Positions 47,351 through 55,738 of a stretch of DNA of 62,862 bases are shown piece by piece. Each line of letters begins with the position of its first letter. Position 1 is the first letter of the stretch. The stretch comes from an uncultured Bacteroidales bacterium (lineage in GTDB: Bacteria; Bacteroidota; Bacteroidia; Bacteroidales; P3): NCBI GenBank assembly GCA_900319865.1, contig ONQD01000012.1, positions 1-62,862 of the forward strand, read 5' to 3'. The position numbers and the translations under genes were made by a program. The notes below the pieces were generated by a model. That model saw only the letters and a program-made list of their open reading frames with translations, did not search any database and had not been told where the DNA came from.

Positions 47351-48619
47351 TTATCTCACCTTCAATCTAGTGCCGTGTTTAATCTTGTCCGAGCGCAGAT
47401 TGTTCAGTTTCTTCAACTTCTTAACTGTTGTACCGTTTTTCTTTGCAATGGAAGAAAGTGTTTCGCCCTTGCGTACCTTATGGTACATCGGCTTGCTTTC
47501 ACTACGATGCCTCTGCCGTTGCACCACAGGCTGCGGAGCCTGCTCCACCTCTACCGTCTGTGGTTTGCGGCTTAGCGAGTCCTCCGAATCCTTGAAAATG
47601 ACTTCGGCCTTTTTAATCAGGTCCGACATTTTGTCGGTGGGTATGCATAGGGGATATGATCCGCTTTCGCCCGGTATCAACCCCGTGCGGTACTGTGGGT
47701 TGAGCGTACGCAGCTCCTCCTCATCTATTTCAAGGTGCTTGCTCACATAGTGAAACAGCATGTTCCGTTCCACCATAATGGTATCTGTTCGCAACGGTAT
47801 TGTTACACGTTTGGGGTGTAACCCGTGCTCGGGATAGTAGTTCATTATATAAGTTGCTGCAATAAACGCAGGTATATATCCTCTGGTTTCGCGCGGGAGG
47901 TAGGGATAGATTTCCCAAAAGTTGCGTTTGCCACCCGAGCGGACTATAGCCTTGTTGATATTTCCCGGGCCACAATTGTAGGCCGCAATGGCCAATTGCC
48001 AGTCACCAAACACGTTGTAGAGGTCGCGCAAATAGTGAGCAGCCGCATCGGTCGACTTGTAGGCATCCCTGCGTTCATCAACCACCGAATTGACCTCCAG
48101 CCCATAATTCTTGCCCGTAGTGTACATAAACTGCCAAAGCCCTGCGGCACCGGCGCGCGAAGTGAGCGTGGGGTTCATGGCCGACTCCACAATAGTCAAG
48201 TATTTCAACTCCTCCGGAACATTGTATCTCGACAACGCCTCCTCAAACAAAGGATGGTAGTATTCACTCAGCGTCAGCATCACATCCAGACGGCTGCGCA
48301 TCTTATTGAGGTACATTCGGATATACGAGCGCACAATATTATTGTATGTCATAGGTATAACCGTATGCATACGGTACAACCTCTTGGCCAGCACCGAATC
48401 AGGAATCTGGTCAAACGCATAGTCGGTATTGATATTGGCCCTGTGGCGACGCGTCGAGGCCGCATACTTGCTCAGCACATAGCTATTCAACAAACTGTCA
48501 TAGTTCGACACAAAGATGTCGGCCAATTCCATTGCCTCCTCGTTTGTTTCATCATGCTGAGCCTCGGCTGCCGGCATAACCAACATTAGGGCCATTAATG
48601 TATAAAAAAATCGTTTCAT
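47351..48619 (-). CDS. mltD: Lytic murein transglycosylase with LysM domain (MltD-like)
   Basis: A 422-residue exported enzyme with a signal peptide (ending MPAAEAQ). The SLT/GH23 domain covers about residues 115-260, with the catalytic Glu in [25 protein letters not shown] and the [13 protein letters not shown] block typical of the family. A second, weaker LysM-like part may lie near residues 270-310. A clear LysM domain ends the protein ([19 protein letters not shown], then [14 protein letters not shown]). It cleaves glycan strands to form 1,6-anhydro ends. It is first of the set with FtsB-like and NlpC/P60 genes and has its own promoter box. Confidence 0.94.
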   Translation of the reverse strand: MKRFFYTLMALMLVMPAAEAQHDETNEEAMELADIFVSNYDSLLNSYVLSKYAASTRRHRANINTDYAFDQIPDSVLAKRLYRMHTVIPMTYNNIVRSYIRMYLNKMRSRLDVMLTLSEYYHPLFEEALSRYNVPEELKYLTIVESAMNPTLTSRAGAAGLWQFMYTTGKNYGLEVNSVVDERRDAYKSTDAAAHYLRDLYNVFGDWQLAIAAYNCGPGNINKAIVRSGGKRNFWEIYPYLPRETRGYIPAFIAATYIMNYYPEHGLHPKRVTIPLRTDTIMVERNMLFHYVSKHLEIDEEELRTLNPQYRTGLIPGESGSYPLCIPTDKMSDLIKKAEVIFKDSEDSLSRKPQTVEVEQAPQPVVQRQRHRSESKPMYHKVRKGETLSSIAKKNGTTVKKLKKLNNLRSDKIKHGTRLKVR

Positions 48620-48768
48620 AACGTATTCTGTATATTACGCACTTTTTCCCCCTGCTGTCCTCGTTGCCCCGACCTGTCGGCACAACAATGCAATCTGTTG
48701 TGCACAAAAAACTTATTCAGCTACCGGAAGAACAATTAGTACGATTGATTACATATTGTTTTAAAATG

Positions 48769-48776
48769 CAAAGTTA
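48769..48776 (-). promoter_or_regulatory. Bacteroidota-type -7 box upstream of the MltD-like gene
   Basis: On the minus strand TAACTTTG matches TAnnTTTG, 150 bases before the ATG at 48619, implying a long leader. The intervening sequence has no gene. Confidence 0.5.
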
Positions 48777-48945
48777 CTCAAAAAATCCCTTTCGCAAAAA
48801 TAAAAAATACATAATTTTTCCACCTTTCTATCAACATACTAAGTTATGCACCCACAACCCACTGATGACAACATTATTAACCTTCCGCAAATTGTCAATA
48901 AAAAAAATTTATCTACTCATCGCTGTGCAATTCATTTTTTTTTCC

Positions 48946-48953
48946 TATTTTTG
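48946..48953 (+). promoter_or_regulatory. Bacteroidota-type -7 box upstream of trxA
   Basis: TATTTTTG matches TAnnTTTG and lies 36 bases before the trxA ATG. The 370-bp region 48620-48989 thus holds two divergent promoters and no gene. Confidence 0.65.
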
Positions 48954-48989
48954 CAAACTAATAATATAAACATTTAATCAACTTATACA

Positions 48990-49304
48990 ATGGAAATCAC
49001 CATCACAGAACAAAATTTCGACGAAGTTTTGCAGAACAATGCAGTAGTAATGGTCGACTTTGGAGCCACCTGGTGTGGCCCCTGCAAAGCCCTTGCTCCC
49101 GTAGTGGAAGAAATTGCCAACGAGTATGAAGGTCGCGCCGCCGTGTGCAAAGCCGACGTGGAAGAATGCTCGTCCATCGCCGCCCGCTTCCGCATCCGCA
49201 ATGTGCCCACCGTCCTCTTCTTCAAAAACGGTGAATTAAAAGACAAGAGTGTAGGAGCCGTTCAGAAAAGCACCCTCACCCAGAAAATCGACGCCCTTCT
49301 CTAA
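48990..49304 (+). CDS. trxA: Thioredoxin
   Basis: A 104-residue single-domain cytoplasmic thioredoxin that reduces protein disulfides. The active site is WCGPCK near residues 30-35 (DFGATWCGPCK), the cis-proline loop is NVPTVLFFKNG, and the length is typical. There is no signal peptide. It has its own promoter box, and the DUF58 gene follows after 78 bp. Confidence 0.97.
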   Translation: MEITITEQNFDEVLQNNAVVMVDFGATWCGPCKALAPVVEEIANEYEGRAAVCKADVEECSSIAARFRIRNVPTVLFFKNGELKDKSVGAVQKSTLTQKIDALL

Positions 49305-49382
49305 CCCTATCGTTTCCAGCATTCCGCAGCCCTGTCGCTGCCACTGCTGTAAACCAATCACACAAACCGAAGGCAGTCTCCC

Positions 49383-50321
49383 TTGTTCGAGGACCTAGAG
49401 AAATACAAGTCGCTGGACTTCTTTGCTCGCCAGATAGTGGAAGGATTCATTACCGGCCTGCACAGAAGTCCTTTTCATGGCTTTTCGGTAGAGTTTGCCG
49501 AGCATCGGCAATACACCACCGGTGAGTCAACCCGCAACATCGACTGGAAGCTCTACGGCCGCACCAACAAACTATTTGTCAAACGGTTTGAAGAAGAAAC
49601 AAACCTGCGCTGCCAACTCGTCATCGACCACAGCAGCTCCATGCTCCTTCCCCTCGAAGGCCACCGCGACCTGCAGCACCCAAACAAAATCACATTCGCC
49701 TGCTACGCTACCGCCGTGCTCACCGAGTTGCTGGTACGTCAACGCGACGCCTTCGGCCTCTCGCTTGTAAGCAACGGCATCGACCTGCAAACCGAATGCC
49801 GCAGCAGCCGTGTGCACCAGCAATATCTGCTCCAGCTGCTCGAAACAGAACTGAACCGCCCCCTACCCGACTCCTCTCGCCGCCAGTCCCAGCCCCAAAC
49901 CACACACATCACTGACGCACTCCATCTCACTGCCGAACAGCTTCACCGCCGCTCGCTGGTGGTCATCTTCACCGATGCTCTCGTCACCCCCGCCGACCAA
50001 GACCCCCTCATGGACGCCCTCAGGCACCTGAGACACTGCAAACACGAAGTGCTCCTTTTCCACACACTCCACCACGGCCAGGAACTCAACTTCGACTATC
50101 CCGACCGCCCCACCGAATTCATCGACCTCGAAAGCGGCCGGCACATTAAACTGCGGCCCTCCGACATCGCCCAGCACTACCGCCAGAACATCACCCAGCA
50201 AACCGAAAACCTAAAACGCCACGCCATCCAATACCGCATCGACTATCAACCCATCGACGTCAGCAAAGGCTTCGACCAAGTCATGCTCCCCTTCCTCCTC
50301 AAACGAGACAAACACCATTAA
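49383..50321 (+). CDS. DUF58 (vWA-like) protein
   Basis: A 312-residue soluble protein. The DUF58 core is clear: SPFHGFSVEFAEHRQYTTGESTRNIDWKLYGRT near residues 29-60, then LVIDHSSSML near residue 80, a MIDAS-like DxSxS site of the von Willebrand A fold, and later TDALVTPADQDPL. The only in-frame start before the conserved N-terminus is TTG at 49383; an in-frame TAA lies 33 bases upstream. DUF58 proteins usually sit beside a MoxR AAA+ ATPase and Bat proteins. None is adjacent here, so the partner must be elsewhere or absent. Codons are strongly C-ending, unlike the butyrate kinase gene downstream. Confidence 0.9.
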   Translation: MFEDLEKYKSLDFFARQIVEGFITGLHRSPFHGFSVEFAEHRQYTTGESTRNIDWKLYGRTNKLFVKRFEEETNLRCQLVIDHSSSMLLPLEGHRDLQHPNKITFACYATAVLTELLVRQRDAFGLSLVSNGIDLQTECRSSRVHQQYLLQLLETELNRPLPDSSRRQSQPQTTHITDALHLTAEQLHRRSLVVIFTDALVTPADQDPLMDALRHLRHCKHEVLLFHTLHHGQELNFDYPDRPTEFIDLESGRHIKLRPSDIAQHYRQNITQQTENLKRHAIQYRIDYQPIDVSKGFDQVMLPFLLKRDKHH

Positions 50322-50345
50322 TATCCCCCTCCCCCATTCCATTCC

Positions 50346-50372
50346 CTATCTTTTTCCTTCACAAAAAGATAG
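50346..50372. terminator. Hairpin 24 bp after the DUF58 gene
   Basis: A perfect 10-bp stem (50346-50355 with 50363-50372) with a 7-nt loop; the left arm ends in five T. There is no T run after the right arm, so terminator function is uncertain. A second nested hairpin follows at 50387-50419. Confidence 0.45.
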
Positions 50373-50386
50373 CAATCGTAAACAAA

Positions 50387-50419
50387 TATGACACTTGCTA
50401 ACTGCAAATAGGTGTCATA
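50387..50419. other. Nested hairpin in the DUF58-buk intergenic region
   Basis: TATGACAC (50387-50394) pairs with GTGTCATA (50412-50419), and TTGC with GCAA inside. Its right arm is where similarity to the element at 58.7-58.9 kb begins. Confidence 0.5.
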
Positions 50420-50627
50420 TACCATTCCAGTCTGTCTTGACAAGCTAATCAGTTTACCTAGCAAAAATCTGTCAAGCGATTACAGGAAAACACAAGTCCC
50501 ATTCATCAACAACTCAGCTTCGCTTTCTCTTCACCTCTTAGTCACACCTTATTAAGCTTTTATTCACCTTATGGGTGAATAGAAATTAAACATGGCGTGT
50601 TTAGGTACTTAACGGAAAGCGGAGCTA
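50410..50627 (+). repeat. Dispersed intergenic repeat, long form (copy at 50 kb)
   Basis: Two parts. The first (50429-50500) matches the reverse strand of 58787-58856 at roughly nine positions in ten by eye and contains CTTGACA (50436-50442) paired with TGTCAAG (50470-50476). The second (50515-50627) is the ~110-bp palindromic element, with AGCTTCGCTTTC at the left and the near-complement GAAAGCGGAGCT at the right. The remaining part of this 783-bp gap (50628-51040) is AT-rich with no gene visible. Confidence 0.75.
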
Positions 50628-51055
50628 GAATAATGCAGGAACAGTCATCGATATACCGTTTCACAATCATGTATCATACAGGATAATAGACCATTAAGGA
50701 TTCGAATAGTGATGCCGAATAGCAGTCATCAAAGAAGGATGGAATGCACATCTGCTCCAGTCTTATAATACTAATAAAAGACACTTTACATTATGGATAA
50801 AGGGAGTTTCTGCCGACTCTACCTATTACTGTAAAACAATCAAGAGCCAGCGAAAACGATATTTATTTACCAATTCTTCATTCCATACAACTACCCATTT
50901 TGCCCAAAAACTTAAACCATTCCGAAGTCAATGCTTGCATAAAGTATATAAATATTAAGTCATAAAACAAAGAAAAAGAGAGATATTATACATCCGTGTT
51001 GATATTTTTTTGTTAAAAAATGATATATCATTTACATTTATTCAATAATTATTCT

Positions 51056-51063
51056 TATCTTTG
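51056..51063 (+). promoter_or_regulatory. Bacteroidota-type -7 box upstream of butyrate kinase
   Basis: TATCTTTG matches TAnnTTTG, 41 bases before the ATG at 51105. The preceding 70 bases are very AT-rich. Confidence 0.7.
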
Positions 51064-51104
51064 CAAACTGAAAAATAAGAACAACATAATATATATATTA
51101 TCCA

Positions 51105-52196
51105 ATGAATACAAAAAAATACACCTTAGTCATTAATCCAGGCGCCACATCGACAAAGGCTGCCATATACGAAGGCGAGACCGAAGTATTCACCGAAAAT
51201 CTCTCACATCCTATTGAAGAGATTCAGAAATTCCACGAAGTGGCTGACCAATTCGACTATAGAAAAGGGGCCATACTCGATATGTTGAAACGCCACGGTG
51301 TCGGAACCGATGAAATTGCCATCGTGATGGGTCGCGGAGGCCTCACCCGCCCCTGCGAGAGCGGTGCCTACCGTGTTAACGACTTGATGAAGAAAGAGTG
51401 CCACGACGGTATTCAGGGCAAACATGCTTGCAACTTGGGTGCACTCATCAGTGATTCTATCGCCACCGAGATAGGTCTTGACTGCGCCTACATTGCCGAC
51501 CCCGGCATTGTGGACGAGCGTCCCGACTATGCCAAAATTAGCGGTCACCCCGTGTTTGACCTCGACCCGAGTCACGAAGGCGTGATTTGGCACTGCCTCA
51601 ACCAGAAAATGACCGCCAAGCTTTATGCCCGCGAGCTGGGTAAACACTATGAGGACCTGAACCTCATCATCGCACACATGGGCGGCGGCGTGAGCGTTGG
51701 CGTGCATCAGCATGGCCGTTGCGTCGAGGTGAACCGCGCTCTTTGTGGTTTAGGTGCTTTCTCCCCCACTCGTTGCGGAAGCATCAACGCCAGCAAGTTG
51801 ATCGAAGTGGCCTGCAGTGGCAAATACACCGAGGCTCAACTTAAGAAAATGGTCACCGCCGAAGGTGGCTTTGTGGCCTATCTGGGCACCAACGACGCAT
51901 ACGAGGTTGAGAAAAAGGCCTTGGCCGGTGACGCCAAATGCCAACTGCTTGTGGATGCCTTCTGCTATCAGGTATCTCTGGAGATAAGCCGTTTGGCAGC
52001 AGTGGTGAACGGCAAAGTGGATGCCATCCTTCTCACTGGTGGTATTGCCTACAGCAAACCCTGGATGCAGATGATCACCGACCGCGTCAGCTGGATTGCC
52101 CCTGTGAAAGTGTACAAGGGCGAAAACGAGATGCTCGCTTTGGCCATCTGCGGCAAGGAAATACTCGACGGTCAGCAACCCAAAGAATACAAATAG
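51105..52196 (+). CDS. buk: Butyrate kinase (or branched-chain fatty acid kinase)
   Basis: An ASKHA-fold acyl kinase of 363 residues that converts butyryl phosphate and ADP to butyrate and ATP. The N-terminal phosphate-binding block is INPGATSTKAAIYE near residue 10. Other family marks are GRGGLTRP, the ADPGIVDERPDYAKISGHP segment near 130-150, HMGGGVSVGVHQHGR near 195, and LTGGIAYSKPW near 305. Isobutyrate or isovalerate may be substrates. It has its own promoter and a strong terminator and stands alone: no phosphotransbutyrylase gene is adjacent. It suggests fermentation ending in butyrate or branched acids. Confidence 0.95.
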   Translation: MNTKKYTLVINPGATSTKAAIYEGETEVFTENLSHPIEEIQKFHEVADQFDYRKGAILDMLKRHGVGTDEIAIVMGRGGLTRPCESGAYRVNDLMKKECHDGIQGKHACNLGALISDSIATEIGLDCAYIADPGIVDERPDYAKISGHPVFDLDPSHEGVIWHCLNQKMTAKLYARELGKHYEDLNLIIAHMGGGVSVGVHQHGRCVEVNRALCGLGAFSPTRCGSINASKLIEVACSGKYTEAQLKKMVTAEGGFVAYLGTNDAYEVEKKALAGDAKCQLLVDAFCYQVSLEISRLAAVVNGKVDAILLTGGIAYSKPWMQMITDRVSWIAPVKVYKGENEMLALAICGKEILDGQQPKEYK

Positions 52197-52225
52197 CCCG
52201 TCACAAAGTATACCTATAAAGCAAA

Positions 52226-52264
52226 CAAAAGCTACTGCACTTTCTGGCAGTGGCTTTTGTTTAA
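52226..52264 (+). terminator. Rho-independent terminator after buk
   Basis: A 13-bp stem with one G-T pair (52226-52238 with 52247-52259), loop 8 nt, followed by a short T run. It separates buk from the FKBP gene. Confidence 0.85.
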
Positions 52265-52298
52265 TTAAATGAATACGAATAATAAACATTATAAACTG

Positions 52299-53180
52299 AT
52301 GAAAAAAGTATTTATTGTCATCGCTGCCCTCACCCTGGGTTTGGCTGCCACCGCCCAAGAGGTGACTATCAAACGCGGCAAAGTAACCATGAGCGAGGCC
52401 GACTACAACATGTTGAAGCAGAAAGCCGACGCCTACGAATCGACCAAGAAGGCTTTGAACGAGACGCTCACTGCCTATGAGAAACAGCAAAGCATGAACG
52501 ATATGTATCGTCCCATCGAGCTGAAGGACTTCAACGATTCGGCATCCTATGCCATAGGTAAGGACATATACCAAAGCTGGCTCCAACAAAATCTCGGCAT
52601 CAACGGTGAAGCCGCCGGACAATCGATGATCGACTGCTACAAAGGCCAGAATACATGGAACGAAGCCACTATGCGTCCTCTGCTCACTCGATTCCAACAA
52701 GAGTTTGAGAAACGCCAACGCGAAGAGCAGGAAAAGATGATGGCCAGCAAAGACGACAACATTGCCGCAGGAAAGAAATTCCTTGAAGAGAACGCCATGA
52801 ACAAGTCTGTCTATCAGACCAAGAGCGGACTCCAGTATAAGATTATCAAGAAAGGCACCGGCAAAAAGCCCAAAGCCACCGATAAGGTAAAAGTGCACTA
52901 TACCGGCAAACTGCTTGACGGCAGAGTATTCGACAGCAGCATTGAGCGTGGCGAGCCTATCGAATTCATGCTTAACCAGGTAATACCCGGTTGGACTGAA
53001 GGTCTCCAGCTGATGAATGAAGGTTCAAAGTATGAACTTTACATCCCCTACAACCTGGCCTACGGCGAGCAGACAATGGGAATTATTGCACCTGGCTCAA
53101 CCTTGATTTTCGAGGTGGAACTATTGGAAGTGCTTCCTGGCGACAAACAAAACAACGGTATTCAAGTCATCCGCAAATAA
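52299..53180 (+). CDS. FKBP-type peptidyl-prolyl isomerase, exported (FkpA-like)
   Basis: A periplasmic prolyl isomerase and likely chaperone. The start at 52299 ([20 protein letters not shown]) gives a clean signal peptide; an ATG 30 bases upstream would add a polar leader and is less likely. Residues ~20-170 are helical and resemble the dimerising N-terminal domain of FkpA/Mip. The FKBP domain follows ([59 protein letters not shown]), with most pocket aromatics present. About 293 residues. aroC starts 8 bp after its stop, so the two are probably co-transcribed. Confidence 0.93.
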   Translation: MKKVFIVIAALTLGLAATAQEVTIKRGKVTMSEADYNMLKQKADAYESTKKALNETLTAYEKQQSMNDMYRPIELKDFNDSASYAIGKDIYQSWLQQNLGINGEAAGQSMIDCYKGQNTWNEATMRPLLTRFQQEFEKRQREEQEKMMASKDDNIAAGKKFLEENAMNKSVYQTKSGLQYKIIKKGTGKKPKATDKVKVHYTGKLLDGRVFDSSIERGEPIEFMLNQVIPGWTEGLQLMNEGSKYELYIPYNLAYGEQTMGIIAPGSTLIFEVELLEVLPGDKQNNGIQVIRK

Positions 53181-53188
53181 TAAAAAGG

Positions 53189-54124
53189 ATGAATACTTTT
53201 GGCAACACCTTCCGGCTCACAACCTTCGGCGAGTCACACGGCCCGGCCATTGGTGGCATTATCGACGGTTGTCCGGCCGGAAGAGTGATTGACCAAGACT
53301 TTATACTCGTCCAATTGCGGCGCCGTCGCGAAGGTGACACACCATCGGAGGCTACCACTACCCGCCGCGAGTCCGACCATATCGAGTGGCTCAGCGGCCT
53401 GATGGACGGTGTAACGCTGGGCACACCGATTGCTTTCGTGGTTCGAAATAGCGATTGCCGTTCAAATGACTACGATGCCCTTCGCGATTGTTTCCGCCCT
53501 GGCCACGCCGACTACACCTACCAGCAGAAATACGGAATCAGAGACCACCGTGGCGGTGGACGTGCTTCGGGCAGGGAGACTGTGGCGCGCGTAGTTGCTG
53601 GCGCTGTTGCACAGCAACTCCTCATGGAACATAACATCTCCATCCATGCCACCAATCAAGACCGCGACATCACCTGCACAGTACTGGGAGTGCCTGCCGG
53701 GATAGGCGAACCCGTGTTTAACCGGCTCAACGCACGTCTCGCATTTGCCATGATGTCCATTCCTTCCGCCGCCTCGTTCGCAATGGGCGATTGGGACATC
53801 TGGAGACTCCCAAGTAATGAATTTGCCGATGCATGGCAGCAAGGCGGCACTGCCGACACACTCACTTCCACAAACCATTGTGGCGGCATACAGGGTGGCA
53901 TCAGCAACGGAATGCCCATTGTGTTTCATGTCGGGTTCCACCCCCCGCTCACCAATCCCGAAGGAATGATTTGCCGCTTGGGCGACGGAAGCCTCAAAAC
54001 CGTGTCACCTCATGGCCGTCACGACCATGACCATGGCACCCGGCTGCCTGTAATTGTTGAAAGCATGACGGCTCTCACATTGGCCGACTTCATTCCCTTC
54101 AGTCACAAAAGCCCAGCGCAATAG
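53189..54124 (+). CDS. aroC: Chorismate synthase, shortened form
   Basis: Chorismate synthase converts EPSP to chorismate with reduced FMN, the last step of the shikimate pathway. Recognised blocks are GNTFRLTTFGESHGPAIGG (His near residue 17), FRPGHADYTYQQKYGIRDHRGGGR, GEPVFNRLNARLAFAMMSI, GGIQGGISNG and GRHD near the end. The protein has 311 residues against about 350-390 in the family. The loss is between the HNISIHATNQD segment (about residue 155) and TVLGVPAGIGEPVF, where the usual stretch including the GDSxGG motif is missing. Substitutions at other usually fixed sites are also seen (ASGRET, GFHPP). It may be a divergent or impaired enzyme. It lies between the FKBP gene and a DUF4369 lipoprotein gene. 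Confidence 0.9.
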   Translation: MNTFGNTFRLTTFGESHGPAIGGIIDGCPAGRVIDQDFILVQLRRRREGDTPSEATTTRRESDHIEWLSGLMDGVTLGTPIAFVVRNSDCRSNDYDALRDCFRPGHADYTYQQKYGIRDHRGGGRASGRETVARVVAGAVAQQLLMEHNISIHATNQDRDITCTVLGVPAGIGEPVFNRLNARLAFAMMSIPSAASFAMGDWDIWRLPSNEFADAWQQGGTADTLTSTNHCGGIQGGISNGMPIVFHVGFHPPLTNPEGMICRLGDGSLKTVSPHGRHDHDHGTRLPVIVESMTALTLADFIPFSHKSPAQ

Positions 54125-54165
54125 CCACCCCTTTCCCCACAAACAACACGTAATTACACATCACA

Positions 54166-54906
54166 ATGAAAAACAAATATCTTATTCTGGTAGCCGTGCT
54201 CTTGCTTTCCGCATGCGGCAACCGAAACAATATCGTTATTGAAGGCACTCTGGCCAACGGAGCGGGCAAAACCATTTATATTGAAGAGATGACCCCAGAC
54301 ACACGGCTCTTTCTCGACTCAGTAAAGCTCGACAACAAAGGCCATTTCCGCTTCAAATACGAAATGCCTTACAAGACATTCTATAATGTCCACATCAATG
54401 AAGATGACTATATCGTGCTCTTGCCCGATTTTGGAGAAACCATTGAACTCAGCGGTGACTACAACAGCCTTTCCACTTCTTACACGCTCAAAGGAGGCCA
54501 CGACTCCCAACTGCTGTGGCAACTGCAGGACTACTCCAACCAAGGCAGCAATGTGCTGCGCGAAATCGTTGCCACCGACCGTCAAAATGTCGAACTACTC
54601 AACCAAGGCAAGATGACGCAGAAACAATATGACGAGGCACGTGCATTGACCGATTCCATATATCTCGCAGCCTTTGCCGAACAACAACAATATGTGGTCC
54701 ACTTCATCGAAGACAACCTTGGCAACCTTTCCACCCTCATAGCTCTCTACAAACCTTTCAACAACCGTCCTCTTGTCAATCCCGAAGACAGTTTTGAATT
54801 CTACGAAGCCGTTCTCGAAGGCCTTCAGGAAAGCTTGCCCGACAATCCCCACACCATCAGTTTCAAAAACCAAGTGGAACGCACACGATTCCAATATGCC
54901 CGGTAG
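54166..54906 (+). CDS. DUF4369 lipoprotein without a thioredoxin domain
   Basis: A 246-residue lipoprotein with lipobox LLSAC (Cys near residue 17). Residues ~22-120 form the DUF4369 beta domain (VIEGTLANGAGKTIYIEEM, LDSVKLDNKGHFRF, YIVLLPDFGETIELSGDY), followed by a helical region with EQQQYVVHFIEDNLGNLSTLIALY. In many Bacteroidota proteins these two parts precede a TlpA-like thioredoxin domain. Here the chain stops before it, and the last 11 bases overlap the start of the next gene. It may be a binding or sensing domain on its own or a shortened relative. The function is unknown. Confidence 0.82.
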   Translation: MKNKYLILVAVLLLSACGNRNNIVIEGTLANGAGKTIYIEEMTPDTRLFLDSVKLDNKGHFRFKYEMPYKTFYNVHINEDDYIVLLPDFGETIELSGDYNSLSTSYTLKGGHDSQLLWQLQDYSNQGSNVLREIVATDRQNVELLNQGKMTQKQYDEARALTDSIYLAAFAEQQQYVVHFIEDNLGNLSTLIALYKPFNNRPLVNPEDSFEFYEAVLEGLQESLPDNPHTISFKNQVERTRFQYAR

Positions 54907-55657
54907 CAAAATATACTTCATAACCGATGCACATCTCGGTGCCGGAGAGGACTCCAGACAACGGGAAATCGAGCTCTGTGCCCTGCTGGACCGCATCAAA
55001 AACGATGCGGCTATGATTGTGTTTCTGGGCGACATGTTCGACTTCTGGTTCTCCTACAAATACGTGGTCCCCAAAGGCTTTGTGCGGCTCATGGGCAAGA
55101 TGGCCGAACTCTCCGACTCAGGCATTACAATACATTTCTTTATCGGCAACCACGACATGTGGCTGTTCAACTACCTAAAGGATGAAATGAACATAGTGAT
55201 GCACGACGACCCCGACATTTTGGAATTCGACGGCAAGCGTTTCCTTGTGGGACACGGCGACGGACTAGGTCATCAGGACAAACGCTACGACTGCATACGG
55301 CGCATCTTCCGCTGCAGGCTGAACCAGCGCATGTTTGCCCTCCTGCCCCAGTGGATGACATTCGGAATTGCCAACAGTTGGAGCAGCCACAGCCGCAAAG
55401 GTCATATCAAAAAGAACCCAAAGATATTTGAATATCAAGGTGACGAGCGCGAGGGCATCGTAATCTATTGTCGCCAACGCCTACTCAACGAACAGTTCGA
55501 CTATTGTGTATTCGGCCACCGCCACACTCCGATTGTCCGCACCATTGAATCCCCTTCGGGTCACAGCGCTGTTTACGTCAATGTGGGCGACTGGCTGATG
55601 CACCGCAACTACGCTGTCTATGCCGACGGGCAAATCAACCTCTACGACAACGCTTAA
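54896..55657 (+). CDS. LpxH-like UDP-2,3-diacylglucosamine pyrophosphatase (metallophosphoesterase)
   Basis: About 253 residues. The calcineurin-like metal motifs are all present: TDAHLG near residue 10, GDMFDFWFS near 44, GNHDMW near 83, HGDGLG near 120 and FGHRHTP near 205. LpxH removes UMP from UDP-2,3-diacylglucosamine in lipid A synthesis, and this branch is the LpxH-like one common in Bacteroidota, here with a long middle region (HSRKGHIKKNPKIFEYQGD). The ATG at 54896 was chosen as it gives the family start and overlaps the previous gene by 11 bases. A bidirectional hairpin separates it from clpB. Confidence 0.9.
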   Translation: MPGSKIYFITDAHLGAGEDSRQREIELCALLDRIKNDAAMIVFLGDMFDFWFSYKYVVPKGFVRLMGKMAELSDSGITIHFFIGNHDMWLFNYLKDEMNIVMHDDPDILEFDGKRFLVGHGDGLGHQDKRYDCIRRIFRCRLNQRMFALLPQWMTFGIANSWSSHSRKGHIKKNPKIFEYQGDEREGIVIYCRQRLLNEQFDYCVFGHRHTPIVRTIESPSGHSAVYVNVGDWLMHRNYAVYADGQINLYDNA

Positions 55658-55681
55658 CCGCTGCCACAGCTACAATACAAC

Positions 55682-55714
55682 AAAGGGACGGCATCCTTAC
55701 GGAGTCGTCCCTTT
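55682..55714. terminator. Bidirectional terminator between the LpxH-like gene and clpB
   Basis: AAAGGGACG (55682-55690) pairs with CGTCCCTTT (55706-55714) around a 15-nt loop, with T-rich flank on the plus strand and A-rich on the other side. Convergent genes end at 55657 and 55739. Confidence 0.8.
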
Positions 55715-55738
55715 TCCCGTTTCTAATAGGACAGTAGT

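Noticed and set aside
48620-48989. tRNA or small RNA gene between the mltD-like gene and trxA
   Set aside because: No cloverleaf, CCA end or strong hairpin is visible; the region is AT-rich and explained by two divergent promoters.
50387-50627. Insertion sequence or integron site
   Set aside because: There is no transposase or integrase gene in or near any copy, and I could not identify target-site duplications by eye. A non-autonomous element remains possible and is reported as such.
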